A program made the translations under genes and the position numbers. Of a stretch of DNA of 64,000 nt, positions 33,869-44,565 are shown in pieces. Origin of the DNA: Phascolarctos cinereus (Eukaryota; Chordata; Mammalia; Diprotodontia; Phascolarctidae); contig NW_018343953.1 in NCBI RefSeq assembly GCF_002099425.1, positions 10,762,001-10,826,000 on the forward strand, read 5' to 3'. Position 1 is the stretch's first letter. Each line of letters opens with the position of its first letter. Below the pieces are notes generated by a model. It made no database searches, was not told the origin of the DNA, and saw only the letters and a list, made by a program, of their open reading frames with translations.

Positions 33869-34561
33869 TCAGAAGAAGTAGACAACTGATGCTTTCTCAT
33901 AGAAAACTCACAAATCAGAGAATACCTGGATTTACTATCTAGTATCAAACTTAGTTACAATTTTTATACCTTGTCATATAACTTCCATACTTCTTTTCAT
34001 TAACTGAGATCCATACAAGAATGCACAAAATGGAAAAATCATCCCAGAGCAAAATGATCATAGAGCTGTCACTAAGGCTTAAGTTTTCCCTTGTTTGAAA
34101 CAAAGGCCAGTGCACAGAACAGGACAGATCATATCTCGTGAAGCAGAGAAGAAAACTCTCTCTCGCTAAGGCAGACATATGGAATAATTATAAATTAATG
34201 AGAAATTTGTGTTACTTTATAGGCAGATAGACATTTACATTTTCATGCACAATAAACAAACAACTAATCCATTTGGAGGTATATATGAAAACGACAGGCT
34301 TAGAGAACTTTGGGGTTTTTTTCTTTTCTTTTTGTTTTCTTTTTTAGTATTTTGAAAGCAGTAATTGACCTTACCTGAATGCAAATGCCCCTGAATTTTT
34401 CTTGCCACTACAGAGAGTAGGGAGTAATCCCTAACAGAGAGGCTTCGCGTAAATGAAAAGGTGTCCAAATATGGGCCACTTATCGATTGATCTATCCATA
34501 TATTTCTATCTATCTCTAACTACTTTTGATGATAACATGACAACTAGTAGCAACACACATA
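33869..34561. other. Intron sequence; nothing recognised
   Basis: A T-rich tract lies at about 34315-34346. No feature is supported. Confidence 0.45.
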
Positions 34562-34672
34562 AACCTCTAGAACTGAAAGGGACCTTAAGGATAATGTAGT
34601 TTAAACCTTTCATTTTACGTGAAGAGTAAATTAAGTGACTTGCCCGTGGTCACATAGCTAATAAGTGATGTG
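34562..34672 (-). mobile_element. MIR3-like SINE fragment, antisense
   Basis: CTAGAACTGAAAGGGACCTT, ATTAAGTGACTTGCCCGTGG. Confidence 0.68.
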
Positions 34673-34682
34673 TGGCCAAAAC

Positions 34683-34950
34683 TAAAGGCAGCCAGGTGGC
34701 ATAGCGGATTGAGTGCTCAAGCCTGGAGTCAGGAAGACCTGAGTTCAAAGTTAATCTCAGACACTAGCTGTGTGAACCTGGGCAAGTCATTTAACCTGTT
34801 TGTCTCAGTTTCCTCATTTATAAAATTGGGATAATAATAGCACCTAGCTTACAGGGTTGTTGTGAAGATCAAATGAAATAAAAAGTGTAAAGTGCTTAGC
34901 ATAGTGCCTGACATATTATGTAAAGATTAGCTTTTATTATCATTATTATT
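34683..34950 (+). mobile_element. tRNA-headed MIR/CORE-SINE, full length, sense
   Basis: GGCAGCCAGGTGGCATAGCG, GGAGTCAGGAAGACCTGAGT, GCTTACAGGGTTGTTGTGAA, TAAAGTGCTTAGCATAGTGC. It has the tRNA-like head seen in MAR1 elements but a MIR/L2-type tail. Confidence 0.83.
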
Positions 34951-35164
34951 ATTATAAATAAGATATTCTGACTCCAGCCACGTTAAAGACATCAAAAGAG
35001 AAGGAATCTGCCACCTTTTGAAGAAGCCTAATGCTTTTCAACAATGCTTATTCTTCACATTTCTTAGAACCTTCAGCCCTGTCTTTGATATTTTTTGGGG
35101 GGAGGGGGCAGTTGGGGAGGCAGGGAGGCCTAGCTGTCTCCAGTATACTTGTCCCAGTCTGTTT

Positions 35165-35285
35165 GTTTAGACTTAGTTTTTTGAAAGCAGAAACTATGCT
35201 TTATTTCAACTTTTGTATGCCAAGACCATAATATATTCTTTTGAATAGACTAAGAACCTAATAAATATTTATTGACCTGAATGGT
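35165..35285 (+). mobile_element. L2 3'-end fragment, sense
   Basis: AAGCAGAAACTATGC, then ACCTAATAAATATTTATTGA. Confidence 0.65.
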
Positions 35286-35729
35286 ATATATTGTTAAATT
35301 GTAATACTTATAATTACAGAGAAATAAATCCCAGTCTTTGTTTATATTTGGTGGATCTGTGATCTCATCAAATGTAGATTCCCTCCAGTGGTACAGATTC
35401 CACCCCTTCCATGGCTTGTTATTCTATGAGGCTCTTGTCCATGTCCCCCTACAAATCATAAAAGACAGAATAAAATAAACAAACAAACAGAGCTTGCTTT
35501 AACCAATATCCTGGTGAGTTCTCTTTAGATCCGATGTTGTGTGGTTACCAACGTAGCACACCCATATCTCTTCATCTTCCCACAGGACCAGCCCACCAAC
35601 CACAGACCGTGTAGTTCTTTGTTAGTAACATAGCACCTACAATCTCACCTATTCCAGATACTCTTCTCCACTACATTTTGCATGATGACAACTTTAACTC
35701 TTTGGGGACTGGCATTTTATGACTCAGAG
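35286..35729. other. Intron sequence; nothing recognised
   Basis: No supported gene or repeat. Confidence 0.45.
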
Positions 35730-35920
35730 GCCTGCAGTATTACAATGATCAGGATAGGGTGTGGGGATTGGGCTTGTGATTTCATTGGTAAAGGGAACTC
35801 TCAGATGAGGAAACTTATCTTACAAATTCAGGTGAGTACCTTCCCTGAAATTTGCTGTTTTAGAGCATTACCTAAAACACAGAGAAGCTAAGTAGTTTCC
35901 CCTTGGTGTTAGAGGCAGGA
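35730..35920 (-). mobile_element. SINE with ATTGGTAGAGGG-type tail, antisense
   Basis: GGCTTGTGATTTCATTGGTA, then AGAGAAGCTAAGTAGTTTCC. It shares its tail with 2398-2478. Confidence 0.6.
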
Positions 35921-35934
35921 GTCAAGGTCAGGTC

Positions 35935-36250
35935 TGGATCCAAAGCCTCAAAGAGCTCCCAGTCTAATGGAGGAGACAACAAACAAATATATACAAAGTA
36001 AATTCTATATAGGAAATAATTAAGTGAAAGAATTCACTAGAATTAAGAGGGGCTGGGAAAGGCTTCCTGTAGAAGGTTTGGGAATTAAAGGAAGCCAGAA
36101 AGGTCTGTAGGCAGAGAGAAGAGGCAGGAGAACACTGCAGGTATGAGGCGTGAGAGACAGCCAGAGATTATGTCCAGAGATGAAAGATGGAGTCTTATTC
36201 ATAGCAAAGCAAGGAGACTAGTGGCATGGCAGGGAGTAAGGCGCAAATAT
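35935..36250 (-). mobile_element. L2 3'-end fragment, antisense
   Basis: AAAGAGCTCCCAGTCTAATG, AGGCTTCCTGTAGAAGG and AGACTAGTGGCATGGCAG reverse the L2 3' UTR and ORF2 end. Confidence 0.8.
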
Positions 36251-36329
36251 TTTAGATTATATTTTTACTGAATAAATATGAATGAGTGCACTATTTTAAA
36301 GGTCAGTTATGTAAAGAAGAATTGTCAGC

Positions 36330-37060
36330 TATTAGCAACCTATGCATGAATGATCTAAATCACTAATGATAAAAAAAAATACAAGTCAAAACAACCCTGA
36401 GTTTTCACTATTTACCTACTAAATTGACAAAATGACAAAAGAGGGGAATAGTCAGTGTTAGAGAGGTGTGGAAATATGGGCACTCTAATGTGCCATTAGT
36501 AGAGCTGTGGGTTAGTACAGTCATTCTGGAAAGGAATTGGGAGCTATACAAAAATGGCTATAATAACCGAGAGAGTCCACTGGTAGGTATACACCATAAA
36601 AAGATCATTGAAAAAAATTAAAAGTTCCAAATACACCAAAATAGTTATAGCAGAACCTTTTTTTGTAGTAGTAGTAAAGAACAGCATACAGAATAAATGT
36701 CTGTTGAATAGGGAATGACTAAACAAATTGTGGTACATGGATGTAAGAAATGACAAGTATGAAGGATACAAAGAATCAGGGAGCTAATTACATTAATTGA
36801 TGCAAAGTGGAATATGCAGAGTCAAGAAAAAATTCACAGTAACTGAAATAAAATAAATAGAAAGAACAACCACAAAAAGTTAAGGAATGTTGTAAACTTA
36901 TAAAGAACAAACCTGGCCTCAAAGAAGATATGAGAGAAGACACCCCCCTTCTTTTTCCTTTGTCAATGTAGGGACTCCATGTGTGTGGAGCCTTGCATAA
37001 AGGTCCGATTTTTAGAAGCATTTGATCATTTTTGCTTAATTTTGATGTTATTAATTAATA
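36330..37060 (+). mobile_element. Old L1 LINE 3' part, sense
   Basis: ACAAGTCAAAACAACCCTGA, AGTTATAGCAGAACC, ATAGGGAATGACTAAACAAA and GTGGTACATGGATGTAAGAA follow the end of L1 ORF2. The 3' UTR differs from the young L1s above. Much more decayed. Confidence 0.78.
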
Positions 37061-37079
37061 ATTAATATCTGCCTCAAAG

Positions 37080-37338
37080 GCAGCTTTGTCAGGAGGGGGT
37101 GATCAGCATAGGTGGGGCCTGGAGTCAGGAAGACCTGAGTCCAAATCCAGCTTCAGGCACGTACTGGCTGTATGCAACCCTGGGCAACTCACTTAACCCT
37201 GTTTGTCTCAGTTTCCTCATCTGTAAAATGAGCTGGAGGAGAAAATGGCAAAATACTCCAGTATCTTTTCCAAGGAAACCCAAAATGGAGTCACAAAGAG
37301 TCATACACGACTGAAACTACTGAACACCAACAAAAATA
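37080..37338 (+). mobile_element. MAR1-type SINE, near full length, sense
   Basis: GGCAGCTTTGTCAGG (decayed head), GGAGTCAGGAAGACCTGAGT, CATCTGTAAAATGAGCTGG, GAGTCATACACGACTGAAAC. Confidence 0.85.
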
Positions 37339-37599
37339 TCTGTCTTGTTAGGAACTAGCCAAAATGATCAAATTCCTCCCATAACTGGTTTAAAAGCAAA
37401 AAAAAAGTATACTATTTAACTACTTTTGAATAGTCTTTCCTTTAATCAGCAAACATTAACTGAGTAGTTATAATGTTCAGAGTATTTTTTATGAGGTTAT
37501 CATATGCCTTTGAGTTTTCTCTTCCCTGGACTAATAATTCCCTGGATCTAGAGTATAAAATACACACTAGAAGTATGGGATGCATGGTGCATGTGGAAA

Positions 37600-37765
37600 A
37601 AGGATGGATTTGGATAACTAGGTTCATTTGCTTGCTTTGCAATTTTCTTATTACCTAGATGACCTTGCTCAAATTACTTTCTCTCTTTGGACCTCCGGTT
37701 TTCTCAGTGGAAGGAGTTGGACTAGATGTCATCCATGGTGCTTTCTGATTCTAAATTTATGATGT
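37600..37765 (+). mobile_element. Decayed CORE-SINE, sense
   Basis: GGATTTGGATAACTAGGTTC, CTTGCTCAAATTACTTTCTC and TGCTTTCTGATTCTAAATTT resemble the SINE order with an L3-type end. Confidence 0.5.
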
Positions 37766-37917
37766 TTGGTGATACATGGACAACATCATGGCCACAGATT
37801 ATTCAGTTTTATTGTTTAAGGTCTATTTTTTTCCATTTTATTTTTCTCAACCAGTGTAACTCCTAATACAGAAACTTCTATCAGGGGAGATTAGTACCTT
37901 CTCTGAAGCATATCATT

Positions 37918-38184
37918 TTTTAAAAAATTCTGAACTTACTTAAGAAATAAAACAAACATTTCCATAATATAGTAGAACAGAAAAAGATGATTGCACATGA
38001 AACTGCAAATCTATCATGTACAATTTGCTGTTCCTTTTAAATATATAATAAAGTTATGTAACTTTATTTTTTTTCTTCTCTCTCCCCTCTGCCCTAAAGA
38101 TGGCTGCCATTAGATACATACACACAATCATTCTATACATACTTCTGTTTATTGGTTCTTTTTCTGGATAATGATTATGGTCTG
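37918..38184 (-). mobile_element. Old L1 LINE 3' UTR fragment, antisense
   Basis: AAACTGCAAATCTATCATGT, AGATGGCTGCCATTAGATAC and ATACTTCTGTTTATTGGTTC. The first two blocks recur at 55200-55330, in the same orientation, ahead of an L1 ORF2 end. Confidence 0.7.
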
Positions 38185-38192
38185 GTCTGTTC

Positions 38193-38343
38193 CAAGTATG
38201 AGGAACCTGAAGCCCCGAGGCCACATGTGGCCCTCTATGTCTTCAAGTGCAGCTCTTCAACTGAATACAAACTTCACAGAATAAACTACTTGAGGACCTA
38301 TAGAGCCACCTGTGGCCTCGAGGCCGCAGGTTCCTCACCCCTG
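38193..38343. mobile_element. hAT-type miniature DNA transposon (151 bp) with an 8-bp TSD
   Basis: The ends CAAGTATGAGGAACCTG and CAGGTTCCTCACCCCTG are inverted repeats. The arms read GGCCACATGTGGCCCTCTA on the left and CCACCTGTGGCCTCGAGGCC on the right. The flanks are GTCTGTTC (38185-38192) and GTCTATTC (38344-38351). Non-coding. Confidence 0.92.
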
Positions 38344-38351
38344 GTCTATTC

Positions 38352-38949
38352 TTTTATAACTTGAAAAAGCAGAAACTGAAAATTAATGCAATGTATGCTC
38401 TTTGAGAATTAACTATTAAAAATGGAATTAAAGAGCTATATTAAAACTGTTGACTAGAGTTCGGCTGCATAGATGATTTTAATGGAAAAAAGTTAAAAGT
38501 GGAATCTTTTCTCCCTCTCCTTCCACCACATTTTGCAGATAATGCTCCTTTGTGATTAAACTAAATAGCAGCAACACTACTATAATTATTTTCACATGGA
38601 TGAACTATTAAACATGTTATTTATCTGTCTTACAGAAGTCTCTCAGTTTCATGTTTTGGTACCATTTGTCTCAGAGAGAATTGTTGTGGCACAAAGTAAT
38701 TAGTAAGCTATCCTCAGGTCAGGAAGATTGGCTTCAAGTGTCATCTGTGATACATTTTGGCTGTAGGATGCTCCATCAGGCACTTCACCTCTCGATGCTT
38801 TTGGCATATTTGAGTTGCAGAGCAGGTGTGCTGGTCTGCAGTGGTAAAGAGAGTTTCTTCACTAGGAGGTTCTCTATATCGATTAAACCGCATGTCCCAT
38901 CCAAATAAAAGAAATTCTCAGTGGACTGGCATAATGTATAAATGTTATC
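38352..38949. other. Intron sequence; nothing recognised
   Basis: The open frame 38651-38908 has no known motif. Confidence 0.45.
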
Positions 38950-39197
38950 ATTGTTGCCTCATTTTTCAGTCATGTCTGACTCTTCATGACCTCATTTGGA
39001 GTTTTTTTTGTTAAAGTTATTGGAGTGGTTTGCCATTTTCCTTTTCCAGTTCATTTTACAGATGAGGCAAATGGGGTTAAGCAACTTTCTCAGGGTGACA
39101 TAGCTAGTAAGTGTTTGAGGCTGAATTTGAACTCAGGAAGATGAGTGTTCCTGACACCAGGTCTGGCAGTCTATCCACTGAGTCATATACCCGCCCA
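38950..39197 (-). mobile_element. MAR1-type SINE, antisense
   Basis: TCAGTCATGTCTGACTCTTC, TGGAGTGGTTTGCCATTTTC, GACATAGCTAGTAAGTGTTT and GTCTATCCACTGAGTC. Confidence 0.87.
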
Positions 39198-39242
39198 ATA
39201 TATGAATGGTAACAGTTACTATTCCACAGTATCCATTTTCTT

Positions 39243-39488
39243 CTTTGTATTCTAATAATAATAGCTGGTATTTATATGGCCTTTTAAGTTGTACAAAGTG
39301 TTTTGTGTATGTTAATTCATTTGATCCTCACAATAGCCTTGTGAAGTAGGTGCTTATATTATCTGAATTTTACAGGTGGAGAACCTGAGGAAGACACAAG
39401 TTAAATGCCTTGCCCAGAATCATACAGTTAAGAATTGAATTCTGACTCCAAGTCTGGCGCTCTGTCTACTGTGCCACCAAGCTGCCTC
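39243..39488 (-). mobile_element. MIR SINE with tRNA-like head, antisense
   Basis: ATTTGATCCTCACAATAGCC, TGCCTTGCCCAGAATCATAC and CTACTGTGCCACCAAGCTGC. Confidence 0.82.
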
Positions 39489-39539
39489 TAAACTCCTTTA
39501 GAGTACCGGTATTCTTATTCCAGGAGTATAGTGGTGCTA

Positions 39540-39860
39540 CAATCTCACTAGAGTGGGCGTTCTTTTCAGTAATGCATACTGTAACTCTTCCCTGCCTACC
39601 CATCCTGTTCAAGCTTGCCACAGTGGGGTTCATCCAGCGCGCTGGGGGCCTTCCTCAGTTTTTCTTGACAGCGGAGCGTGAAGCCTCTTCACATTCTCTC
39701 TTGCTCTTAACACACAATGAGCTACCTTTCGGTCCAGCCGCGCCTTTCTTTCATGAAGTTCTTCACGCCACTTTTGCGTGTTTTCTTGTCAATGATGTAC
39801 CTCACGATCCTGGCAATTCTGCACTTTGTAGGGGTTTGTAGAAAACACATCTAAAAGGTA
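39540..39860. other. CpG-enriched block of unknown nature
   Basis: About a dozen CpG occur in some 270 bp, in an otherwise CpG-poor intron. It contains the perfect 12-bp palindrome CCAGCGCGCTGG (39634-39645). There are open stretches on + (89 codons, 39572-39841) and on the minus strand (Lys/Arg-rich, about 39640-39820). I recognise no family. It could be a small CpG island, a gene-derived insertion or an unknown repeat. Confidence 0.45.
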
Positions 39861-40469
39861 TGTTTTGTTTGGATGTTAAAACGTTATCTTAAGAACGTTG
39901 TTGGATTCAGGACAGACAGCCAAAAACTTTGGTGTGTTACCACTTTTGATGGCTTATAAAACAAAGCTCAGTCAGGTCAGATGATACGATGTTATTTATT
40001 ACCTGACTTTTCTAAACTGTGAAGTGTTGAGATTGAACTGGATGATCTAAAATATACCGTCTAGCCAAATTAATAAAAGTAGTGATGAGGATAATAGCTA
40101 GACTTTATATAATGCTTTACATTTTTATAAGTTCCTTACTTTTCTCCTAAATCCTTAAATCTATAATCATAGTATAGCCTATGATCCAAAGCAAATTTTA
40201 AAGCTCAGAGTCCTGTGTTCCCCTCTATTCTTCCTAAAGATTTATAAAGTTTCTCTTAAATTATACGCTGCACCTGAATATCAAGGATTTCAATGTAGCT
40301 CATCTTGTAAGTGTGATTATCATCTAGGGATTTTATTTTCCTCAAAGTATAAAGTTACTTTAGGGATTCTGGGACACAATTAGATTGGGGGCAGAAGGTC
40401 AGAATTAAATGTTTGTGTGTGCTAAATCAAAAAGATGTTGTTTTGGGGCAAAAACAATCTCAATACATA
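39861..40469. other. Intron sequence with a short MIR-like piece
   Basis: 40085-40165 resembles a reversed MIR tail (GGATAATAGCTAGACTTTAT). Nothing else is recognised. Confidence 0.4.
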
Positions 40470-40644
40470 GAGCAGCACCACAATGTAGTTTTGACATTCT
40501 GAACTAGGAGTCAGGTGATCTAGATCAAGACCTGGTTTTGCCATTTCTTTACTTTATGACCTTGAATAAGTTAAATCTTCATGAATTTCCTCAGCTGAAG
40601 TGGGGATAAAAATTCTCCCTAACAGAGTGGTTTGTGATGATCAC
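40470..40644 (+). mobile_element. MIR SINE, sense
   Basis: ACTAGGAGTCAGGTGATCTA, then TTTATGACCTTGAATAAG. Confidence 0.65.
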
Positions 40645-41345
40645 AGAACCTCTGATCCTCAAGTTGGAAGAAGACTCAGAAGCAATATAATACCATAACA
40701 AATTTTCATTGTTCAGTTGTTTTTCAGTCATGTCCATTTTTTCAGTCATGTTTGACTCTTTGTGACTCCATTTGGGGTTTTCTTGCCAAAGGTACTCGAG
40801 TGGTTTGCCATTTCCTTCTCTCGTTCATTTTAAAGATGAGGAAACTGAGGCAAACAGGATTAAGTGACTTGTCCAGGGTCACACACTGCTAGCAAGTGTC
40901 TGAGGTGGGATTTGACCTCAAGAAGATGAGTCTTCCTGACTCCAGGCATGACACTTTATCCTAGCTGCCCTCTAAGAATAATGAAGGCCCTCTACTAAAT
41001 TTCCAACATCCAGCCTTTGCTTGAAAATCTCCAGTGTGTAGAAACCCACTCCGTTTGAAAGCCAGCCCTTTTTTTTTTATAGCAAGCTGTAATTTTTTTT
41101 CTGAAGCTTCCATCTATTGTCTCTAGTATGACCCTGTGGGTCAAATAGAGTAAGTATCCTTTTTCTTCCACTTGACAACCCTTCCCACATTTGAAGATGC
41201 TTATCATATCCTTTTGAGTTTTCTAATTAAAAATTACCTCCAAATCCTTTCCAATGACCCTTACAAGAGAGAGCCTCAAGACTTTTCACCATCTTGATTT
41301 CCTTCCTCTTCATACTCTAGTTTATCAATAGCCTTCCCAAATAAG
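40645..41345 (-). mobile_element. L3/CR1-like LINE 3' end, antisense, split by a MAR1 SINE
   Basis: The 3' terminus reads reversed at 40645-40700 (AACCTCTGATCCTCAAGTTG). After the SINE it continues with CATCCAGCCTTTGCTTGAAA, TGTAGAAACCCACTCCG, then CACATTTGAAGATGCTTATC, the same family as 26161-27003 on the other strand. Confidence 0.77.
40705..40973 (-). mobile_element. MAR1-type SINE, antisense, inserted in L3/CR1
   Basis: TTTTTCAGTCATG occurs twice near 40722 and 40739, so the tail end has a small duplication. Then TCGAGTGGTTTGCCATTTCC and GACTTGTCCAGGGTCACACA. Confidence 0.87.
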
Positions 41346-41939
41346 TTGTTGCCCAAGAACAAACGGGAATTGATCAGGAAAGAGCAGATTAGGATTATCA
41401 TCTAATTTAAAAGAACTTTTCAAGATTATATGTATGTATGTATACATATATTTGTAAATTAATCAGTAAAAAATAGCTAGCTGGACACTGTCACAAATTC
41501 AGCACGATCTGGCACTGGTATTTATAGTAGGAAAGGAAAATGAACAGTTCAGGCAATTTTCTACCTCCAGCATATCCCCCAACTTTTGTTTGAAACATAA
41601 ATGTAGTTTCTCATATACAGTATTCCATCTTCATCCTCTGTGATCAGACATAGCATGCACCCCCTCCTATCCTCTTAGAATACATTGTTACCTTCAAAAA
41701 ACAATTAAGCACTGCCTTTCACCTGAAGCATGTGGAAATTGCCCTAGCTGCTAGTGCCTCCATTACCTAAAAAACATTATTGCATTGATTTGGGATATAT
41801 TTTGTAAATTCTTTTATAGGTAACTGCTTTTTCTTAGAGGACAGAAATTGTTTCCTTTCTATGTTTGCATGCTCACCACGTAGCAGAATATTTTATAAAT
41901 GGTAGTTGCTGTCTAAAAATATTTGGGGGAAAATGGGAT
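41346..41939. other. Intron sequence; nothing recognised
   Basis: A short TATG-rich run is at 41428-41450. Confidence 0.45.
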
Positions 41940-42065
41940 TTCCATGTGGTATAGTAGACAGAGCATGGAACTGGAAATCTAAGCTCCAATACTTAGTAAC
42001 TGAATAACTATGGATAAGTCAGTTTGCATCTCTGGACCTCACTCTCTTCCTCTGTAAAACGTTTG
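41940..42065 (+). mobile_element. MIR SINE fragment, sense
   Basis: ATGTGGTATAGTAGACAGAG, then CTGGACCTCACTCTCTTCC. Confidence 0.65.
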
Positions 42066-42599
42066 TGCCGCTTACATAATAACTCAAATATATTCGTAGC
42101 AGTATGCATTAACATGCTGCTAGCTTCATATCTTTGCCTTAATAATATATATAACCTGGTAAAAATTACGAAGTAATCAATACCGATAATGAATTATCTA
42201 AGAAACCAAGAATAGCTAAATTGTCTTCTTCTGGTCTAGTTGAAATTTTGACCAGCCTTCCAGCTCAGTGTGGTGAACTAGAATTTATGCCTGCTGCATA
42301 TGACTCTAGCTACCAAATTTCCATTGCTTCATCTGACATGGGATATGTAAGACTAAGACAATTTTACCTCTGAAAAAGCAACGTGGGACTATTGTGGTTA
42401 GATTGAGGTAATTATCTCAGGGAGCAGCTCTAATGTGGTTAATGAAGCAATAATTTAAACCTTGAAGTAGCTTCCCATATAGAGGTCAGAAAAGCTGTTT
42501 TATGATGCAGTGTGAGAAGGAAAGACAGGGTAGCAGAAGCTAGAAAATTAAGTGATCTATAATTTGTTTAAAGAAATTAAAAAGGGACAGAACCAATCA
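42066..42599. other. Intron sequence; nothing recognised
   Basis: No supported feature. Confidence 0.45.
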
Positions 42600-42955
42600 A
42601 TTGATTAGCAAACATTTATTAAACACTTAGTGTTTAGGATTTAGGATTTAGAGTCTGGAAGACCTGAGTTCAAATCCAGCCTCAAATACTTTATTAGCTG
42701 TGTGGGCCTAGGCAAGTTTCTTTATCTGTAAAATGGGAATGATTGCACCTGACTCTCAGTGTTGTGAGGGTCAAATGAGATAACATTGTTAAATGTTTGC
42801 AAACCTTAAGGCACCATATAAATGGTAGCTGTTATTAATGATGATCAATAAAAAAATTATAATTAACAACAATAACAACAGCAACTTCTGCTATGTACCA
42901 AGCATTGTACAAGGTGGTGAGTATACAAAGATAAACAAGAATGTCCTGTCTTAGA
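42600..42955 (-). mobile_element. L2 3'-end fragment, antisense, split by a MIR
   Basis: TTAGCAAACATTTATTAAAC (42605-42640) and GCTATGTACCAAGCATTGTA (about 42890) are adjacent parts of the reversed L2 terminus. Confidence 0.68.
42642..42860 (+). mobile_element. MIR SINE inserted in L2, sense
   Basis: GAGTCTGGAAGACCTGAGTT, CAGTGTTGTGAGGGTCAAAT, then ATATAAATGGTAGCTGTTAT. The end runs into AAC-rich sequence. Confidence 0.75.
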
Positions 42956-43454
42956 AAGGACATCGGAAATTCTGAGAGTCAGGAAAGATGGAAAACACAT
43001 ATCGAAGAAATACTTTCAAGTATATTTTTATGCCTGGTTTTGATTTATTTTGACCCATAAAAAGACTTTTAAAAATACCCCCTGCTAGAGTGAAGGCCTT
43101 ATAGCAAGGGGTGTTCCTGTGAAGGACATTCACTACATTCCTTTTGAACTCTAGAACATGATGCCAGATTCATCTGTTTACACAAAATTTTGTTTGAAGT
43201 TTAAGGATTGGTTAGGAAGGAATTTCCTAGTGGCATTAAAAAAAATGTTTTGTTTATACTGAGTGTGTAGGTACTTGTTTTTTTCCAGGATGTTCTGTTT
43301 ATCCATAAGAACATGTCCAATGAGTTCTGACAGTGAAAGTCTACATAATGAAAAATGAATGTTCTAACAGTCCTCCCCACATGCATCTGAATGACTGAAT
43401 TATAGTCCTGGAAACCCGAAGCCATGATTTTGCTGACAGAATTGATGCATATGA
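42956..43454. other. Intron sequence; nothing recognised
   Basis: Two minus-strand open frames (42951-43133, 43201-43425) match nothing I know. Confidence 0.45.
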
Positions 43455-44085
43455 TTTCTAAACCACTTTCAGTAATATTTGAAACATTATGGAAAAGGGC
43501 AGGGGCACGAAGGCCTAGAGAAGGGCAGGTGTTATATTAATATTCAGAAATCCAAAGGGAAGAGAATGAAGCCCATCAACGATAGGTCAGTGAGCTTTCA
43601 ACCTAACAAAATTCTAGAATGTATTATTAAAATGATAGTGAACATCTAGAAAAAGGAATGAGTGATTACAAAGATACAGTATGGAGATATTCAGTGGGAA
43701 AGGTACCATCTCTAGAGTCAGAACCTGGGTTCACATCCCAGCTGTGAAGTTTCCTATTTGTGTCATTTTGAACAAGTCATTTAAATTTCCTCCATGGACC
43801 TCAATTTCCCATTCTGTAAAATAAGGTGACCGAACTGGGTGGTTTCTGAGTTCCCTAGTATTTGTAGAATAGGGATCCTATAAGATACCATGCCACGTTA
43901 ATCTTATTTCCTTGTTTGACTGGTAGATCAGGAGAATACTGTAGATATAGTTTACTTAGATTTTGACAAAGCATTTCATGAGGCTTGACCTTAGATAGAC
44001 CTATTTTTATGAGATCGTAGATGGAATAAGAGAAATTGAATAGATGAAGAGAACACATTAAACCTATCCTTGATTTCATAAATTC
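43455..44085 (+). mobile_element. L3/CR1-like LINE, reverse transcriptase part, sense, split by MIR
   Basis: GGTCAGTGAGCTTTCAAC, ATTCTAGAATGTATTATTAA and, after the SINE, ACTGTAGATATAGTTTACTT with TTTTGACAAAGCATTTCATG (codons DFDKAFH, compare DFSKAFD of CR1 reverse transcriptases). Decayed. Confidence 0.75.
43690..43862 (+). mobile_element. MIR SINE inserted in L3/CR1, sense
   Basis: AGTCAGAACCTGGGTTCACA, TGAACAAGTCATTTAAATTT and CCCATTCTGTAAAATAAGG. Confidence 0.75.
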
Positions 44086-44319
44086 AAGTGGACCATTTTA
44101 TAGGCACAATGACTTCTCTTAGTTTATATGAACAATTACTGTTTTATATTCTTTCCTAAAAAAAGATTGGAAAACTTAAATGTAAAAAAAGTTCACTGAA
44201 TTAAGCTGAATCATATATCTCCTGTCCTACATCTACTCTTCTACAACAGATGGCTAAAAGTAGTGCAGGTGCTTTCACTTCAGAATCCATCTCCATTTGC
44301 TAATGGAGCACTTCTATGA

Positions 44320-44565
44320 GTGGTAGTGGGTGTAATGGAATGAAGACTGTCCTTGGAATCAGCTGGGTTTGAATACCAGCTTTACCACTTAGGATCTATG
44401 TGTCCTCTGACAAGTTAGTTAACCTCTCTAAGTGTTTTCTAATTAGTAAAATGTAGTTAATAATAATTATACTTTCTGTTTCACAGGGTTGTTGTCAAAA
44501 TCAAATGGGGTAATTTATGTCAAATGTTTGGTGAATCTTAAAGCACCAAATAAATATTAAGTGAA
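44320..44565 (+). mobile_element. MIR SINE, near full length, sense
   Basis: GGAATCAGCTGGGTTTGAAT, AAGTTAGTTAACCTCTCTAA, TTTCACAGGGTTGTTGTC. Confidence 0.78.
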
